Below are positions 45,236 through 56,245 of a stretch of 64,000 bases of DNA, piece by piece; the first letter of the stretch is position 1; every line of letters starts with the position of its first letter. A program made the translations under genes and the position numbers. The notes under the pieces are model-generated. The model saw only the letters and a program-made list of their open reading frames with translations, searched no databases and was not told where the DNA came from. The stretch is from Diplodia intermedia (taxonomy: Eukaryota > Ascomycota > Dothideomycetes > Botryosphaeriales > Botryosphaeriaceae), in assembly GCA_021495925.1 (NCBI GenBank), contig JAKEKT010000006.1:62001-126000 (forward strand), in the 5' to 3' direction.

Positions 45236-46039
45236 ATGTCCAGCATCTTTCGCTCCCTGCCCCGCTTAGTACCCGACCACCTCGACATGTACGACGAGTC
45301 TCAATGGATCCGTGTACAAGGATCCATCCAAACGCTACCCCACAGCCAAGCCATCGCCTACGCCGAGCCGTACAGCAGTGAACAGGAGTTTCGCGGAGTC
45401 TACGCCCTCTTCACCGATGGTGCCGGCTCACGCCCCATCAATGAGCAAGGAAGCCAGTACACGAGCGCGTCGGTCGTCTGGCGCAACAAGACCAACCCCA
45501 AGGTGTGGGAGAAGCACGGCTTCTCGTTGCCTCACAACGGCAAGAGCGGCAGAGCAGAGATCTGGGCCATCTACAAGGCCCTTCACCTTGCCTACGAGGA
45601 GGTGCGCGACGTTGACCAGGACCGCTACTCCTTCCACACCATCAAGATCTTTACGGATTACCGGTCTTTTCTGCACAAGTTGAAGAAGCTCAAGGAGCAG
45701 GATTGCCGCCTGCTGCGCTGGAGAGATGAGCTGATCAACGAGCTGCTTTGGTTGGATGGTGTCTTGGCCGCCTGCGGCATCACGGTTGAATACCATTGGG
45801 TCCCGAGCAAGTCTGTGGAGGGCAACTTGGTCGCAGACGCGGTCGCGCGCAGGTTCAGGCCGGACGTCATGTACCCGGCCCGCTACCCCCCGCCTCCGTC
45901 GGACGTGTTCCTTGGCATCGACAGGGCTGTGAGGAGGAACCGTCGGATCGAGTATGAGGAGTCATCTAGGAGGCAGGATGAATGGTACGAGGATGAGGAG
46001 GAGAAGAACAGGCGTGCTGCTTACCCTCCTTCTCCTTAA
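45236..46039 (+). CDS. RNase H-like domain protein (267 aa)
   Basis: Single-exon gene. A ribonuclease H fold is suggested by the ordered acidic residues: FTDGAG (first Asp), RAEIWAIYKAL (Glu), KIFTDYRSF (second Asp), and HWVPSKSVEGNLVADAVAR (third Asp, with the usual HWVPxHS-like strand). The N-terminus lacks a hybrid-binding domain, and the C-terminus is charged and Arg/Glu-rich. Such single-domain proteins occur as cellular genes and as remnants of retrotransposon polyproteins. No reverse transcriptase or other retroelement domain flanks it, so it was called as a stand-alone gene. Activity on RNA:DNA hybrids is inferred. Confidence 0.75.
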   Translation: MSSIFRSLPRLVPDHLDMYDESQWIRVQGSIQTLPHSQAIAYAEPYSSEQEFRGVYALFTDGAGSRPINEQGSQYTSASVVWRNKTNPKVWEKHGFSLPHNGKSGRAEIWAIYKALHLAYEEVRDVDQDRYSFHTIKIFTDYRSFLHKLKKLKEQDCRLLRWRDELINELLWLDGVLAACGITVEYHWVPSKSVEGNLVADAVARRFRPDVMYPARYPPPPSDVFLGIDRAVRRNRRIEYEESSRRQDEWYEDEEEKNRRAAYPPSP

Positions 46040-46202
46040 TTTTGTGGCTTTTCCCCATCAAGTAATTCGAAGTTGCTATCTTTGGGATTGTTTTCAAATT
46101 CTCCTTATCAAGTTTGGAAATCTAATTCTCGGGCTGTCCAGGTACTCTTGTGCCATGCCAAATACCCTGTCAGAATAGTGGTGAAAGATGTACTTTCGAG
46201 CT

Positions 46203-46898
46203 TCAACGTGATCTCAGCCATTCCCTTGGGCTGGCCTCAGCAACGTTGCGTTTCCTCGCAGCCACAATGTAAGCAACCGACCCTGACATACTGACCCAAC
46301 ACGCCTTCATTCCTTGATAAACCAGCCCGTCGAACCAGACATGAATCTCAAAACTGCCGTCCGAGTTCTTTTTGTGAGAGCCGGGACACTCTACCATGAC
46401 TGGAGTCAAGCAAACGTGACTCCGCGACTCCATCTGATCATTCCACACTGCTTCCTTCTCATCGTATACCAACGACAAGCTAGCCGGCATGGGGTTTTTC
46501 GCAGACTGCTCATCCCCCACATTCTTAGACAACTTCCAAACCGAACACTCCACGCGAACGAAACCGACCGAGACCTCCAGAAACGGATCATCGCCAACCG
46601 GGCTCACACCATGCTCCAGCACCTCCATCAGAACCTGCCCTTCTATCTCTCCACGGAACTCCACATGTACGTGTACACAGGCATCGCAACCGAATCACGT
46701 CGGCGCCACATAACCCGCCACCCTGGCCGCCGCGCCATCGTCCACAGCAGCTGCTAAGGCAGGATCCTCGACCACATAGCCGCAACATACTCGACCTCTC
46801 CTCCCGGCAGCAGTAGCACCCTGCGCTCCCAGCGCCCCCGTCGCCGTGTATATATAAGACGCCGAACGAGCTTTTTCTCCCACGTCCGCCCGCATCAT
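46203..46898 (-). pseudogene. Unknown reading frame interrupted by one TGA
   Basis: One minus-strand frame runs from about 46898 to 46203 with a single stop, TGA at 46697-46695 (a CGA to TGA change would explain it). The downstream part reads like a folded protein (HVHVEFRGEIEGQVLMEVLE, PFLEVSVGFVRVECSVWKL, GSFEIHVWFDGLV). I recognise no family. A TATA-like TATATATA near 46850 lies inside the N-terminal part, so the true start may be internal. It could be a decayed gene or a coincidence; the beta-strand-like periodicity argues for the former. Confidence 0.4.
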
Positions 46899-47223
46899 TC
46901 ACCAGCGCCCTTCGCGGTGGTGGTGTTGGCCCAGTCGTCCTTCGGTTTGCGATTCGCGGCCTTGGACAGCTGTCGTACTACGGATGTGAGGGTAGAACCT
47001 GTCGTCGTTGTTGTCGATCGCGGGCACTAATTCCTGATCGGACGGGGCGGCGGCGCCTACCACGCACTCCTAGAAGATTGAGCTCGCGGGCCGAAATGCA
47101 GGATGTGCGCGCGGCGCCGTGTGCCACTCCTGGATCGTCACTCAGCCGCGCTATTAGAGAGCGGGGCGTGCTTACCGGAAAGGCTGGCGGTGCGTGGCGT
47201 TGGAGCGGATGATGGAGTGTTTT

Positions 47224-47254
<31 letters not shown>

Positions 47255-48270
47255 ATCGATGCCGTGAGGCTCAGGTCTTTGAGGATGCGGGGGGACTGGT
47301 CGAAGAAGCAGCCGACGGTGCCGTTGTGTGTGGTGGTCGTGGTAATGTTGCAGGTGCGTGACGGCAGACGACGCCGCCTTCGGCGCGCTAGGCGGCGGGC
47401 GAGTCTTGGATGATGCAGAGGGATTCGATCAAGATGTGGTGGAGACACAACGGGCGGACTATGGCGACTGCGTCCCGGAAGGCCTTGAGGAGGTCCTGGG
47501 TGGCGATTGAGGAGCGGAATTCCGTGAGGGAATCTTCCAGGTGCTTGAGCGGTTGATGGGTTCCCCAACAGTGGCTCAACGATACATAGCATATCCCCAG
47601 CGGTATTTCGCCTCTCAGGTGGAGATGGAGACAACATCCGGATGGGTCGAAGTAGAGGAGCCGTGTCGGGATCCAGTTGGACTTGGCGTGGACGGCTCAC
47701 TCTGTGTGCGTTTCGAGATAGTGAGAAAGCCACCGTTTCGCTTGGCCCAGACTTACTTCGCTGCTTGCGTTGCTGCTCACATTCGCCTTGGGGATATGGC
47801 GTGGGGTTTCTGACCTATCAGCACCTTATAGCAGGGTAATTGCCAACGTTCATACCAAGAAGCCTATTCATGTATATCGTAGTGTTCAATCTCCCAACCG
47901 GATAGAATCCAATATACCAGTCAGTATAAATTGCTCTCGGGAACCCGCCCACGGTCCCTGACATCGGACCTGGTGCGCTGTCAAGGTTCTTCTCAAGTTC
48001 ATTCTGGGAGCCGATGACCTCGGTCGTCCAGATGAGAAGGCAGAGCTGACATCCGCTCAGTGCAGAATTTTTAAGCGCCAAAACATTTTGATGATGCTGT
48101 CCCATGGAATTCAGTAGATTCGCATCCAGGCAGATATCGAAGAAGAATCTCTGGCATTTCTTGCAAAGCTTGTGTGAAGATGGCAGGTGGTAGTCCTTGT
48201 CCGCTTCGGGTATGCTGAAAGGTGTGTCGATGATGCCGGCGTCGGGTAAATTCCTGTTTTCGTTCTCCAT
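46899..48270 (-). pseudogene. HET-domain (heterokaryon incompatibility) protein relic
   Basis: The N-terminal part (48270-47818) is open and has a CxxC pair (KLCKKCQRFFFD) and GCQLCLLIW typical of proteins with a C-terminal HET domain. The HET core is then readable in another frame: SNWIPTRLLYFD, YVSLSHCWGTHQPLKHL, FRDAVAIVR and ESLCIIQDSP, followed by CNITTTTTHNGTVGCFFD. Lesions are a frameshift near 47825, TGA at 47699-47697, TAG at 47390-47388 after IIQDSPAA, further frame changes, an Ala-codon expansion near 47225-47255, and a TAG inside the F-stop-EC motif. The HET fold is thus present but cannot be made. Confidence 0.88.
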
Positions 48271-50860
48271 GTTGACTGCTCAATGTCATAAGCACAAAGA
48301 TAATAGACACAGTAGAAACAAATCATGGATAGGTGAATCTGCCGGTTAAGAGGTGGGAAGCCCCGCATTTTTGGCCCCCAAAACTACATAGAGCGCAGGT
48401 GCTTACTTGGCTCAAGCTCATTAAAGACAGCGGCCTATCCACTTATTGTCGCTCAACTACTACAACAGATTGAAGAGAATCTCGGAAGCTGAGAGTTTCG
48501 ACAACAAATAGGCCGTATTTCAGCTAAAGAAGATTAAAATGTACATAGGGCTTATAGTTGTTGAATGAGGGTGAGCACTGAAAGCCTTTGCTTAGATGCA
48601 GAGTGAACAAATGAGGTTGTGCTCAAGAAAGAAAGAGCGGGGATTATTGAAGGTATGGTGTTTGCGTTGAAGCGTGGCGACTGATTAGGTCGCGAAGCTG
48701 AAGCTGCAGGCGCGCAGTATCCCGTTCGTCGGGTTACGCTCTGGCGAGCCTGCTCTGTCGCCAACCTTGATGCTTACCTGCCTCTTTCTCTTATACAGTC
48801 CACTACATAGGATAGCTGTTCCATACAGCATCAAATATTCCCAATGCGAGAGGTTCGCTATTCCTCAAGTTGCGACGCCGACCTTCACAAGCATGCTAAA
48901 GGAATGATGGTAGTGGTTGATTTTGTATTCTATTCAACGTAACCGAAATGCGTCGGTCTCCAACACTGAACCGGCAAAAGAAGAAAATACCAAAAAAAAA
49001 ATCGGGACTTAGTTTCATGTCGCTTTTTCGTCATGCATGTCCATCTTTGCCTTTGTTCAAGTTCTGTCAAACATCCCACAGTGTGATCAACATGGAAAGC
49101 CGAATCAGGCGGCGGAGTCGCGGTCCCTCTCCTGCTGCGATGTTGTAAAGAGGTTCATCGGCAGCAAGTTCCGAGCGAGCAGCAAAGGGTTTCTATGGTT
49201 TCGTCAGTGGTCTCGGCGACCATCACGTGAAAGGCTATGTACAAACCCATTGCGATATGTGATGTTATACCACCTCCAGCAGCGGTGGATGATTCTGCAA
49301 ACTGTCTCAACGCTGATGGAAACAAGCTGGTAGAGGTCATCCCATATGACGATAATAGTGCCTGACAACCGCGTTAGTACCTTCCAAAAGTTTGGATCAA
49401 GCTTTGTTGGGCTGTCTCTACCCCGGAAGCGCTCGGCGTTGTCACGATCGTTCCCGTAGAAGAGCGATGCAAGCTGGACGAGAAGTGTGAGACCGGAGAC
49501 GATAACCTCGAATGAAACAGCCATTTATAGCGACTCGATTGTTTCCTGTAGAATAGTGAAGACAGATGGAAGAGCCAAGGGCTGGGAAGAAGCCTTCTTA
49601 AGTAGGCAGGCTACATCTGACGGCACGGCGGGGCTGGTAGGCGGTGCAGCATTCTCGGTAGGATTGTCTGCAAAGAGCTCCCTGAATTAAAAAGCACGGC
49701 AACGCGCCAATGACATGCGTGGCATACATGCAGGGCATGTCTTCCCGACCGGGGTGCATTGCAGACAGGGATGTAAGGAGCGTCGGCAGCCTATACACAG
49801 ACACAAGAGACACCTAGCGTGGCGACAATGCCCGTTGGCCGCTGCACTCCTTGGGACTAGCGGCGTTGTCCGCCGCATGCTGCTTCTGTAACACGACAGC
49901 TCATGACCCGGCCAGCCATCATGTGCTGCGCGCGTCTGCGACACCGTCAACCGAGTAGCGCAACCTTTGCGGTCGCTGCAGCTCGCTGCTGCTCTTGCCT
50001 CGCCAGAGAATTTTAAGCACTTTGGGATAATGTGAATTTGCGGCTCTAGAAATTCTCCTTTACCAAAGACAGACTTTGTGGGCATCATAAGCAAAACATC
50101 ATCTTTCTCGTTGGGGTAAGACAACTCACGTGATTGGTTTCCTTATTCACCGATATTTTTAGCCTTTGAGCGTCTCCTAAGATGGGCTCTTGTAATCGCT
50201 ATAATATATGTGGTAGAGATTCCCTTCTTTGCGCCCCCTCCTCACCTATGTTCAGCTGCTCGCGCGCCTTCTCATCAAATCCAGATACGTCTTAGAGCCT
50301 GCGATGATATCTACCATAGTGAGCGTTTCCAGATTCGTGATGGTGTAAATCTTAAATTGCAAAAGAAGAATGGCTATATTAGCTGTTGCTGGCTGTAAAA
50401 TAAGCAGAACGTTGCGCGGGGGGCGTTCTAGAATCGGGAAAGGCTAAAGGCGTTACTGCTGCTCTTTATTCTATTGGGAGCCCGCCTCTTCTCGTCAATT
50501 TAATAGTTTCTGACACTTACTATATCGGGTTATGTCTTGTGGGGGAGTTGATAGTAATAATGCGGGGAAAGTAGCGGACAGCGTTGGGGCTTGCGGGGTT
50601 CTCACTGGGGTGATTGATGACATCTGAGCAGGCGCGAGCTAGCCCCGCATTTCGTCGGACCGGCCCACTTCTTGAACAACAGGGCTGCTATTATTATAGT
50701 TGATGGATGCGCTAACGTTATCACGGTAGAGCGGGCTTAGTTAAATGTGGACCCGGTAGCCACGGTAGTTCCGTATCCGGCGGACTGGATACTTAAACCA
50801 AACGGCTGGAGAAGACTACAAGCATGCAGATACTACAGCTTTACCATACTACGTTCAACA
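48271..50860. other. Gene-poor 2.6-kb region
   Basis: No gene can be assigned with confidence. A minus-strand frame of 106 codons at 49204-49524 is the only one with protein-like composition (listed separately). The 50150-50750 part is AT-richer and looks like decayed repeat sequence. There is an A run near 48995. Confidence 0.5.
49204..49524 (-). CDS. Small hypothetical protein (106 aa)
   Basis: An open frame with an N-terminal hydrophobic helix (VIVSGLTLLVQLASLFYG), a charged segment and a Trp/Cys-containing C-terminus. No family is recognised and no introns are evident. It lies among relics and may itself be a fragment of a larger dead gene. Confidence 0.25.
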   Translation of the reverse strand: MAVSFEVIVSGLTLLVQLASLFYGNDRDNAERFRGRDSPTKLDPNFWKVLTRLSGTIIVIWDDLYQLVSISVETVCRIIHRCWRWYNITYRNGFVHSLSRDGRRDH

Positions 50861-51560
50861 ATGGCGACATACGCGTTTGACGATGCAGAGCTCTCCAAGC
50901 TCAAAGACAAAACGATCCTGATAATCGGAGCAGCCAACTCCCCCCTCCACCCAAAAAAACCACCCAAACCACCTCCACACAAAAGCCCAAAACACACCAA
51001 ACACCAAAACAAAAACCCACAGCCGCGTCCTCTTCCGCCCCTGCGACATCCCCTCCTGGCCCGCCCGCCGTCCTCTCCCTCTTCCGCGCCGCCTCCGGCC
51101 CGCTTCGACGCCGTCCTCTGCAACGCCGGCATCAACCGCGAAGACTTACTTCCTTGCCGACGCCTACGACGGCGAGACCGGCGACCTGCTGCCGCCGGAC
51201 CTGAAGGTGCTGGACGTCAATCTCGCGGGGGGTCGTGTACGCGGCGAAGTGCGCGGTGCATTTCTTCGGCAAAGAGGAGGAGGAGGAGGGGAGGAGGAGG
51301 AGCTGCTGCCGCCAGATCGTGCTGACGGGGTCGGCGGCGAGGTTCCTGGACACGCCGCCGCTGCATTTGTACTGCGCGTCCAAGGCGGGGGTGTTGGGGC
51401 TGATCGTCGACTTGGAGGACGGGTTGTACTCGAGCCGGGCGGCGTGGATGGGGGAGGGGTTGAGCAGGGAGGGACGTGGACGGGGGGCAGAGGAGGCTGA
51501 TATCGGCGGCGACGGGCACGACGTTCACGGCGAATTGTTGAACGAAAGTAAAGGGAAAAA
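50861..51560 (+). pseudogene. Short-chain dehydrogenase/reductase relic
   Basis: Starts with a normal SDR opening (MATYAFDDAELSKLKDKTIL) and a fungal leader. The Gly-rich cofactor motif is then missing, replaced by an A/C-rich low-complexity stretch at 50935-51015. Later blocks are recognisable in shifting frames: RFDAVLCNAGINRED (NNAG equivalent), KVLDVNLAG with one extra G in a run of six at about 51226-51231, QIVLTGSAARF and the catalytic YCASKAGVLGL. The C-terminal substrate-binding part is not readable. At least two frameshifts and loss of the nucleotide-binding motif make it non-functional unless assembly errors are involved. Confidence 0.8.
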
Positions 51561-51659
51561 AGAAGAGAGAGAGAGGAAAGAGAAATCACAGCGAGGCAAA
51601 AAAAAAAAAAAAAGGGAAAAGCAAATCAAATTTATCCCCCGTCGACCCCATCCCCCCCA

Positions 51660-53485
51660 CTAGCACTTGATCTTAACCCTCACGCCCTTGCTATCGGCCG
51701 GCCCATACGGCGCGAACCAATCGTGGTCGACGCGCACGTCGCGCGCCGTCGTCTCGAACAGCTCGACGCGGTCGCCGAAGCGGCGGAACAGGTTGCCCGC
51801 GACGAGGCCGAGCTCCTGCTTGGCCAGCTCCAGCCCGATGCAGTTGCGGCTGCCGCGGCTGAAGGGCACCCAGTACCGGTCCATGGCGCGGCGGCGCCCT
51901 TCGGGGTCGACGTTGTCCGTCGACGCGGGCGACGACAGCCAGCGCTCGGGCACGAATTTCTCCGGCGAGGGGAAGATGGCGGCGTTGCCGTGCAGGTCGC
52001 GCGGCGACATGGACATGATGGTGCCGGGCGGGAACGTGTAGGTTTTCGCCGCGGGCGTCGTCGTGTAGGTCATCGGGCTGGTCGGGTTGACGCGCGGCAG
52101 CCGGCCGGAGACGGGCGAGGCGATGCGCAGCGTCTCTTGGATGACGGCGGTCAGGTAGGGCAGCCGGTCGAGGGTGCGGAAGTCGACGAGATCGTCCGGC
52201 GGGGCGGCGGAGCAGGAATGGAGCTCGTCCTGCAGGCGCGCGTGGATGGCCGGGTTGGAGAGGACGTGGAAGACGAGGTTGCCCAGCGTGTTGCTGGTCG
52301 TTTCCGTGCCGGCGCCCAGGACCTGCGGTTGGAGGTCAGTTGCGTGGGGTGCGGAGGGGGTTCGTGCTTGGGGCTCTACCATTTCGGCTTCGTAGGCCAT
52401 ACGCCCCGCGGTTTTGTCTTCCGGGGGTAGGAGATCGGATGATGCAATCTACATGATCGTCAGCTGGGAGAAGATATATGTAGTGGTATGCTACTTACTG
52501 CATCCAGCACTGTGGGTTCTCTCGAGTCGGGCTGGCCTCCTTCCGCAAGGACGTTTTTCGCAGTCTCGCGCAATACCTGGATAAGCCAGTCAGTCTAGTT
52601 GAAAGCATCCGCCTTTGGACGGTACCATCTCACTCCTCTCTTCTCCATGAGCTTTGCAACTTCGGGCTCCAGGTATTGCCAGACCGAAAGAGGAACGAGA
52701 TCCATGATCTGCATGATAGGGATGAATTTCTGAATGTCCATGGTCCTGGCCGAGGTGCGGATAGTGCGGTGCATGGCAGCAGCAAAGTCCGGCTCGTCCA
52801 GATTGTGTCGCGGGTTCGGTTCGCAAAGGGTGGAGACGATGTCCATAGTCAGGCTTCGGAAGGCGTTGAAGCAGTCGCACGGCTCTCCAGCTCTCCCAAG
52901 CTCGGCGAACCTGTCCAGCATCTTCTTCAGATGTACGTGAGTGCGCGGTTCGAGCCTGGAGACGTTGGCGGCGCTGAGGAATTTGGATATGGCGCCGCGT
53001 CGCTTGCGATGCACCTCGTGCTTGACAGTGGTGACTGCGTCCATCAGCTCAACTGACCGCCAATAGTGCAGAAGGCTGGCGGGGTACCTCCTGTGATGTT
53101 GGCTGAGCCATCAAAGCAGTAGAAAGGCGCGGACTTGTCCAACTTGTTTGTGCTGTTGTAGAGCACGTCCCAATACGACGGATCAGAGATATGGACCTCG
53201 TTGGGGCCGAGGCGAACAATTGGGCCTTGGGAGGGGATTAGTATGGGATGTCGACTGGTGGTACAGGGGTCGCATACCATATTTCTCGTGCATTTCGTCC
53301 AATCTCTTGAACAGCTTTCCGCCGCAGATAGCATTCCAGTAGAATTCGTACAGGGTTGAGGCAGCGGCAAGCTTAGGGCCGGGCACAGAGGCAAGCGGAT
53401 GGAAGAAGAGACGTTGGACTATGCGCCATATCTGCACCAGGGCTAGTGCGACGAGGGCAGTGGACAACAGTGAAGTAGGAGCCAT
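51660..53485 (-). CDS. Cytochrome P450 monooxygenase (518 aa)
   Basis: Exons 53485-53278, 53225-53088, 53034-52634, 52576-52499, 52448-52380 and 52322-51660 give 518 residues. There is an N-terminal membrane anchor (LLSTALVALALVQIWRIVQ) and the FFHPLASVPGPKLAA hinge typical of fungal P450s. The I-helix is GAGTETTS near 301-308, ExxR is ETLR at 361-364, PERW lies at 423-426, and the heme loop is FSRGSRNCIG with the ligand Cys459. All landmarks are intact. Overall style resembles the trichodiene-oxygenase-like group, but the substrate cannot be inferred. It should be an ER-bound haem monooxygenase needing a P450 reductase. Its neighbours are an SDR relic downstream and a divergent 2-hydroxyacid dehydrogenase, possibly the residue of a small metabolic cluster. 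Confidence 0.93.
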
Positions 53486-54157
53486 GGTGGAAGGAGGGTT
53501 GGTAGAAGACGTGGGAGGGGGTTTCGCAACGACACAGCTTTCCTAATATAAGGTTTAAATCAGCCCAGCGAGTCCACACGTGGTAGAATCTTTGCATTAG
53601 CTCCATTGGGAGTGGTGAGGGCTTTGCGAAGAGTGATTGGCGGTTCGGCGGCGATACTGCTGTTGAGGGCTGGGTTTGGAGGCACAGTGGTCCCGGTAGG
53701 CTGGTATTGGCCCGAGTCAATCGGACCAAGCGCTCCAAGTGGAATCGTGAACGAAGCTGTGTCTTTGGTATGTTGGGTCTGATTCGTCAGCATCTCCCTT
53801 CCCCGCCTAACGCGGCCGTTGCTGCAACCGAAAGTGGGTCTTTTCCCGCCCTCAACTACGCTTATGCAGGCATACTGCAGCCCGGAATGATAAAGTAAGA
53901 CGCCGCATGGAAGTGGACAACCGTCGATGCTCTTGCTCCTATTTCAAGAAGGACCTTATCAATTCTTCCAAGTATTGGTGACGCCCGATGGAAGGGCGGA
54001 TCACGTGAAGTCGCGTTTGCGCGGACGAGGCAGTATCCCACGCGTAACGGCACGCCCTGCGCTTGATCAGTAGTGGGGAAGGGCCCAGGATAAAGATTGA
54101 AGAGCCACGAAGCCTGTGCCGGTCAACTCCCAATTGCCCTCGTACATCGAAGAACAG
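53486..54157. other. Divergent promoter region between P450 and dehydrogenase
   Basis: 672 bp between divergent starts. No gene or repeat was recognised. An in-frame GTG precedes the chosen ATG of the dehydrogenase but is not needed. Confidence 0.45.
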
Positions 54158-55224
54158 ATGGTGCACCACCAGATCGTCGTGCTGGAGGCGATCCACACGC
54201 CGCCGCCGCCCTTCGACTTCCCGGCGCCGCACTCGTTCGACATGACGGTGCACCAGCGCACCGAGGCGCACCAGCTGCACGAGCGCATCCGCGACGCCAC
54301 CATCATCGTCAACGTGGTGCACCCGATCAAGGGCGAGGCGCTGTCGCCGGCCGTGACGCCGCACCTGAAGCTGATCGCCGTCATGGCGGCGGGCACCGAC
54401 AGCATCGACCTGGACGCGTGCCGGGCGCGCGGCATCCGCGTCGTCAACTGCGCCAACGCAAACGTCCAGAGCGTCGCCGAGCACGCCCTCGGCCTGTACT
54501 TTGCCGCCCGCCGCCGCACCGTCGTCATGCACGAGCGCACCGTCGGCACCGCCGGCGACGGCACAGAGTGGGCCGAGAAGAAGACGCTGAATCCGTACAT
54601 GCGCACCGCCGACGGCCGCGCCCCGCTCAACTGCGACGAGGAGGTCGTGGCCATCATCGGGAACGGGACAATTGGTGCGCATCGAAGGAGTCCAGAGAGA
54701 TGGCGGAGGCTGACCGAGTGGATGCAGGCAAGCGGGTGGCGCAGCTGGCGCGGCTGCTGAGCATGCGCGTGGTGGTGGCGGCGCGCAAGGGCGACAGCAA
54801 GCCGCAGCCCGACCGCGTCTCGTTCGACGACGCGCTCGAGAAGGCGACGGTCGTGGTCCTGACGTGCCCGCGCAGCCCCGAAACCATGAACCTGATCTCG
54901 ACGCCCGAGTTCGACCGCATGCGCCCCGAGGCCGTGCTGATCAACGTGTCTCGCGGCGGAATCGTCAACGAGCCCGCCCTGGTGCGCGCCCTGCGCGACG
55001 CCAAGATCGCGGGCGCCGCCACCGATGTGTTCGAGAAGGAGCCGGCCGTCGGCGGCGAGAAGGCGGATTCGGTGCTCTTGGGGACCGACACGCGCGGGCT
55101 GAACTTGACCGTCAGCCCCCATGTCGCCTGGTTTGGCGAGAAGACGATGGAGAACTATCAGCGCATCTTGAAGCAGAACGTAGAAGGCTGGTTGGTTGGC
55201 AAGGAGCAGAATGTCATTGTCTGA
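54158..55224 (+). CDS. D-isomer-specific 2-hydroxyacid dehydrogenase (337 aa)
   Basis: Exons 54158-54674 and 54728-55224, joined by a 53-bp intron (GTGCGC ... GATGCAG), give 337 residues. The nucleotide-binding loop IIGNGTIG straddles the junction (168-173), which strongly supports the intron. The catalytic set is present: Arg in INVSRGGIVNE, Glu in TDVFEKEP, and His in SPHVAWFG. This is the formate/glycerate dehydrogenase-like family, which reduces 2-oxoacids such as glyoxylate or hydroxypyruvate with NAD(P)H. The Arg/Lys-rich sequence after the second Rossmann strand (VVVAARKGD) hints at NADPH but does not prove it. The first ATG of the conserved N-terminus was taken as start. Confidence 0.9.
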
Positions 55225-55384
55225 GTCGTAACGCTTTCAACCATTAGACACGATAGACGGCGCACGGTAGAAACATTTGCTTTTCCATCGCGACCGACAC
55301 ACGCGCCAACACGTGCTAGCGCGGTTGCTGCCTGCCGCTGCCTAACTCTACACTCTCCAGAGAACCCAACAGAAAACCTCAATG

Positions 55385-56245
55385 CTGACATCCATCGCAA
55401 AAAGGCGCTTGACTCCTGCGGCACGCCGCATCGGCACCCCAGCCATGATACCTACCAGAGAGGACTTTCCATCGCCCCCTCGGCTGACCCTGCAGCTCCC
55501 TCGCCTTCCCGCACTCGGACTTTGTCGCCTGAGGCCTCTGGCAACCCATCAACTATCCCGCTTGAGCGTCCAGGTTTCGGCCTGCCTTTGAACTGGAGAC
55601 CTTTGCCACGCTACGGCCCCGACAGAAAATAGTACTTCCCCAATGCCGTTTCAGAATGGAGTGCCCTCGAGACCACCCTTCGCGAGACCGCCACTCTCGC
55701 CGTCATGAACCTTCTGACCGACAAAGCCGAATGGAGGCTGAAGGTGTTTGACGAGTCCGTCGTGCGACATTGGAGGAACGAGGCAGTGGCCACCGAGGGC
55801 CAGGGCTTCTCCGATGAGATGTTTAACTTCGTAACCAACGGAAACCACACTCAGACATCATCATCCCTTCCGACCTCAAAGATGAACTCAGAGCTGCCGT
55901 CAAGCCGTTCGAGAATCATTCCCGAAGGAAGAAAGAACTGCAGCCTTGACGATTGCTTCGCCAACGAGACTAGCAAAATCATCCCAGTCCCCCCTGCTGA
56001 CGAAGCTGCTATGCGGGCGGCACCCCTACACTTTGGTCCAGGAGATACCAATGGCTCCCCTCCGAAGTCCGTTTCGACGTACGGCGACACCGACGTCAGG
56101 ATCATCAGCTACATCAAGGGAGGGCGTAGTGGGGTTGGAGGAGGCGAAGCGGGTGAGGCTGGATTTGATGGAGGGAAGGAGGGCGTATCAGGAAGGTGTG
56201 CAGGAGAGTTTGGATGCGGCGACCTTCAACTTTTGCGAGCATTGA
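55385..56245 (+). pseudogene. DUF4246 protein relic with internal deletion
   Basis: The N-terminal family signature is present in one frame (PGFGLPLNWRPLPRYGP, then TAG at 55630-55632, then MNLLTDKAEWRLKVFDESVV and GFSDEMFNF). A shifted frame continues with IIIPSDLKDELRAAVKPFEN. A third segment gives IIPVPPADE and DTDVRIISYIKG, where family members have TSYINNLHP. The exact family C-terminus, GLEEAKRVRLDLMEGR ... FNFCEH and stop, follows at once in yet another frame. About two-thirds of the normal length, including the central region, is missing. Two or more deletions plus frameshifts make this a remnant. Confidence 0.82.

Noticed and set aside
45236..46039. RNase H-like gene as part of a retrotransposon
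   Set aside because: No reverse transcriptase, integrase, LTR or poly-A signature on either side; stand-alone gene preferred.
50861..51560. SDR relic as a functional spliced gene
   Set aside because: No GT donor exists before the A/C-rich stretch that replaces the cofactor motif, and later frameshifts cannot be removed by introns.
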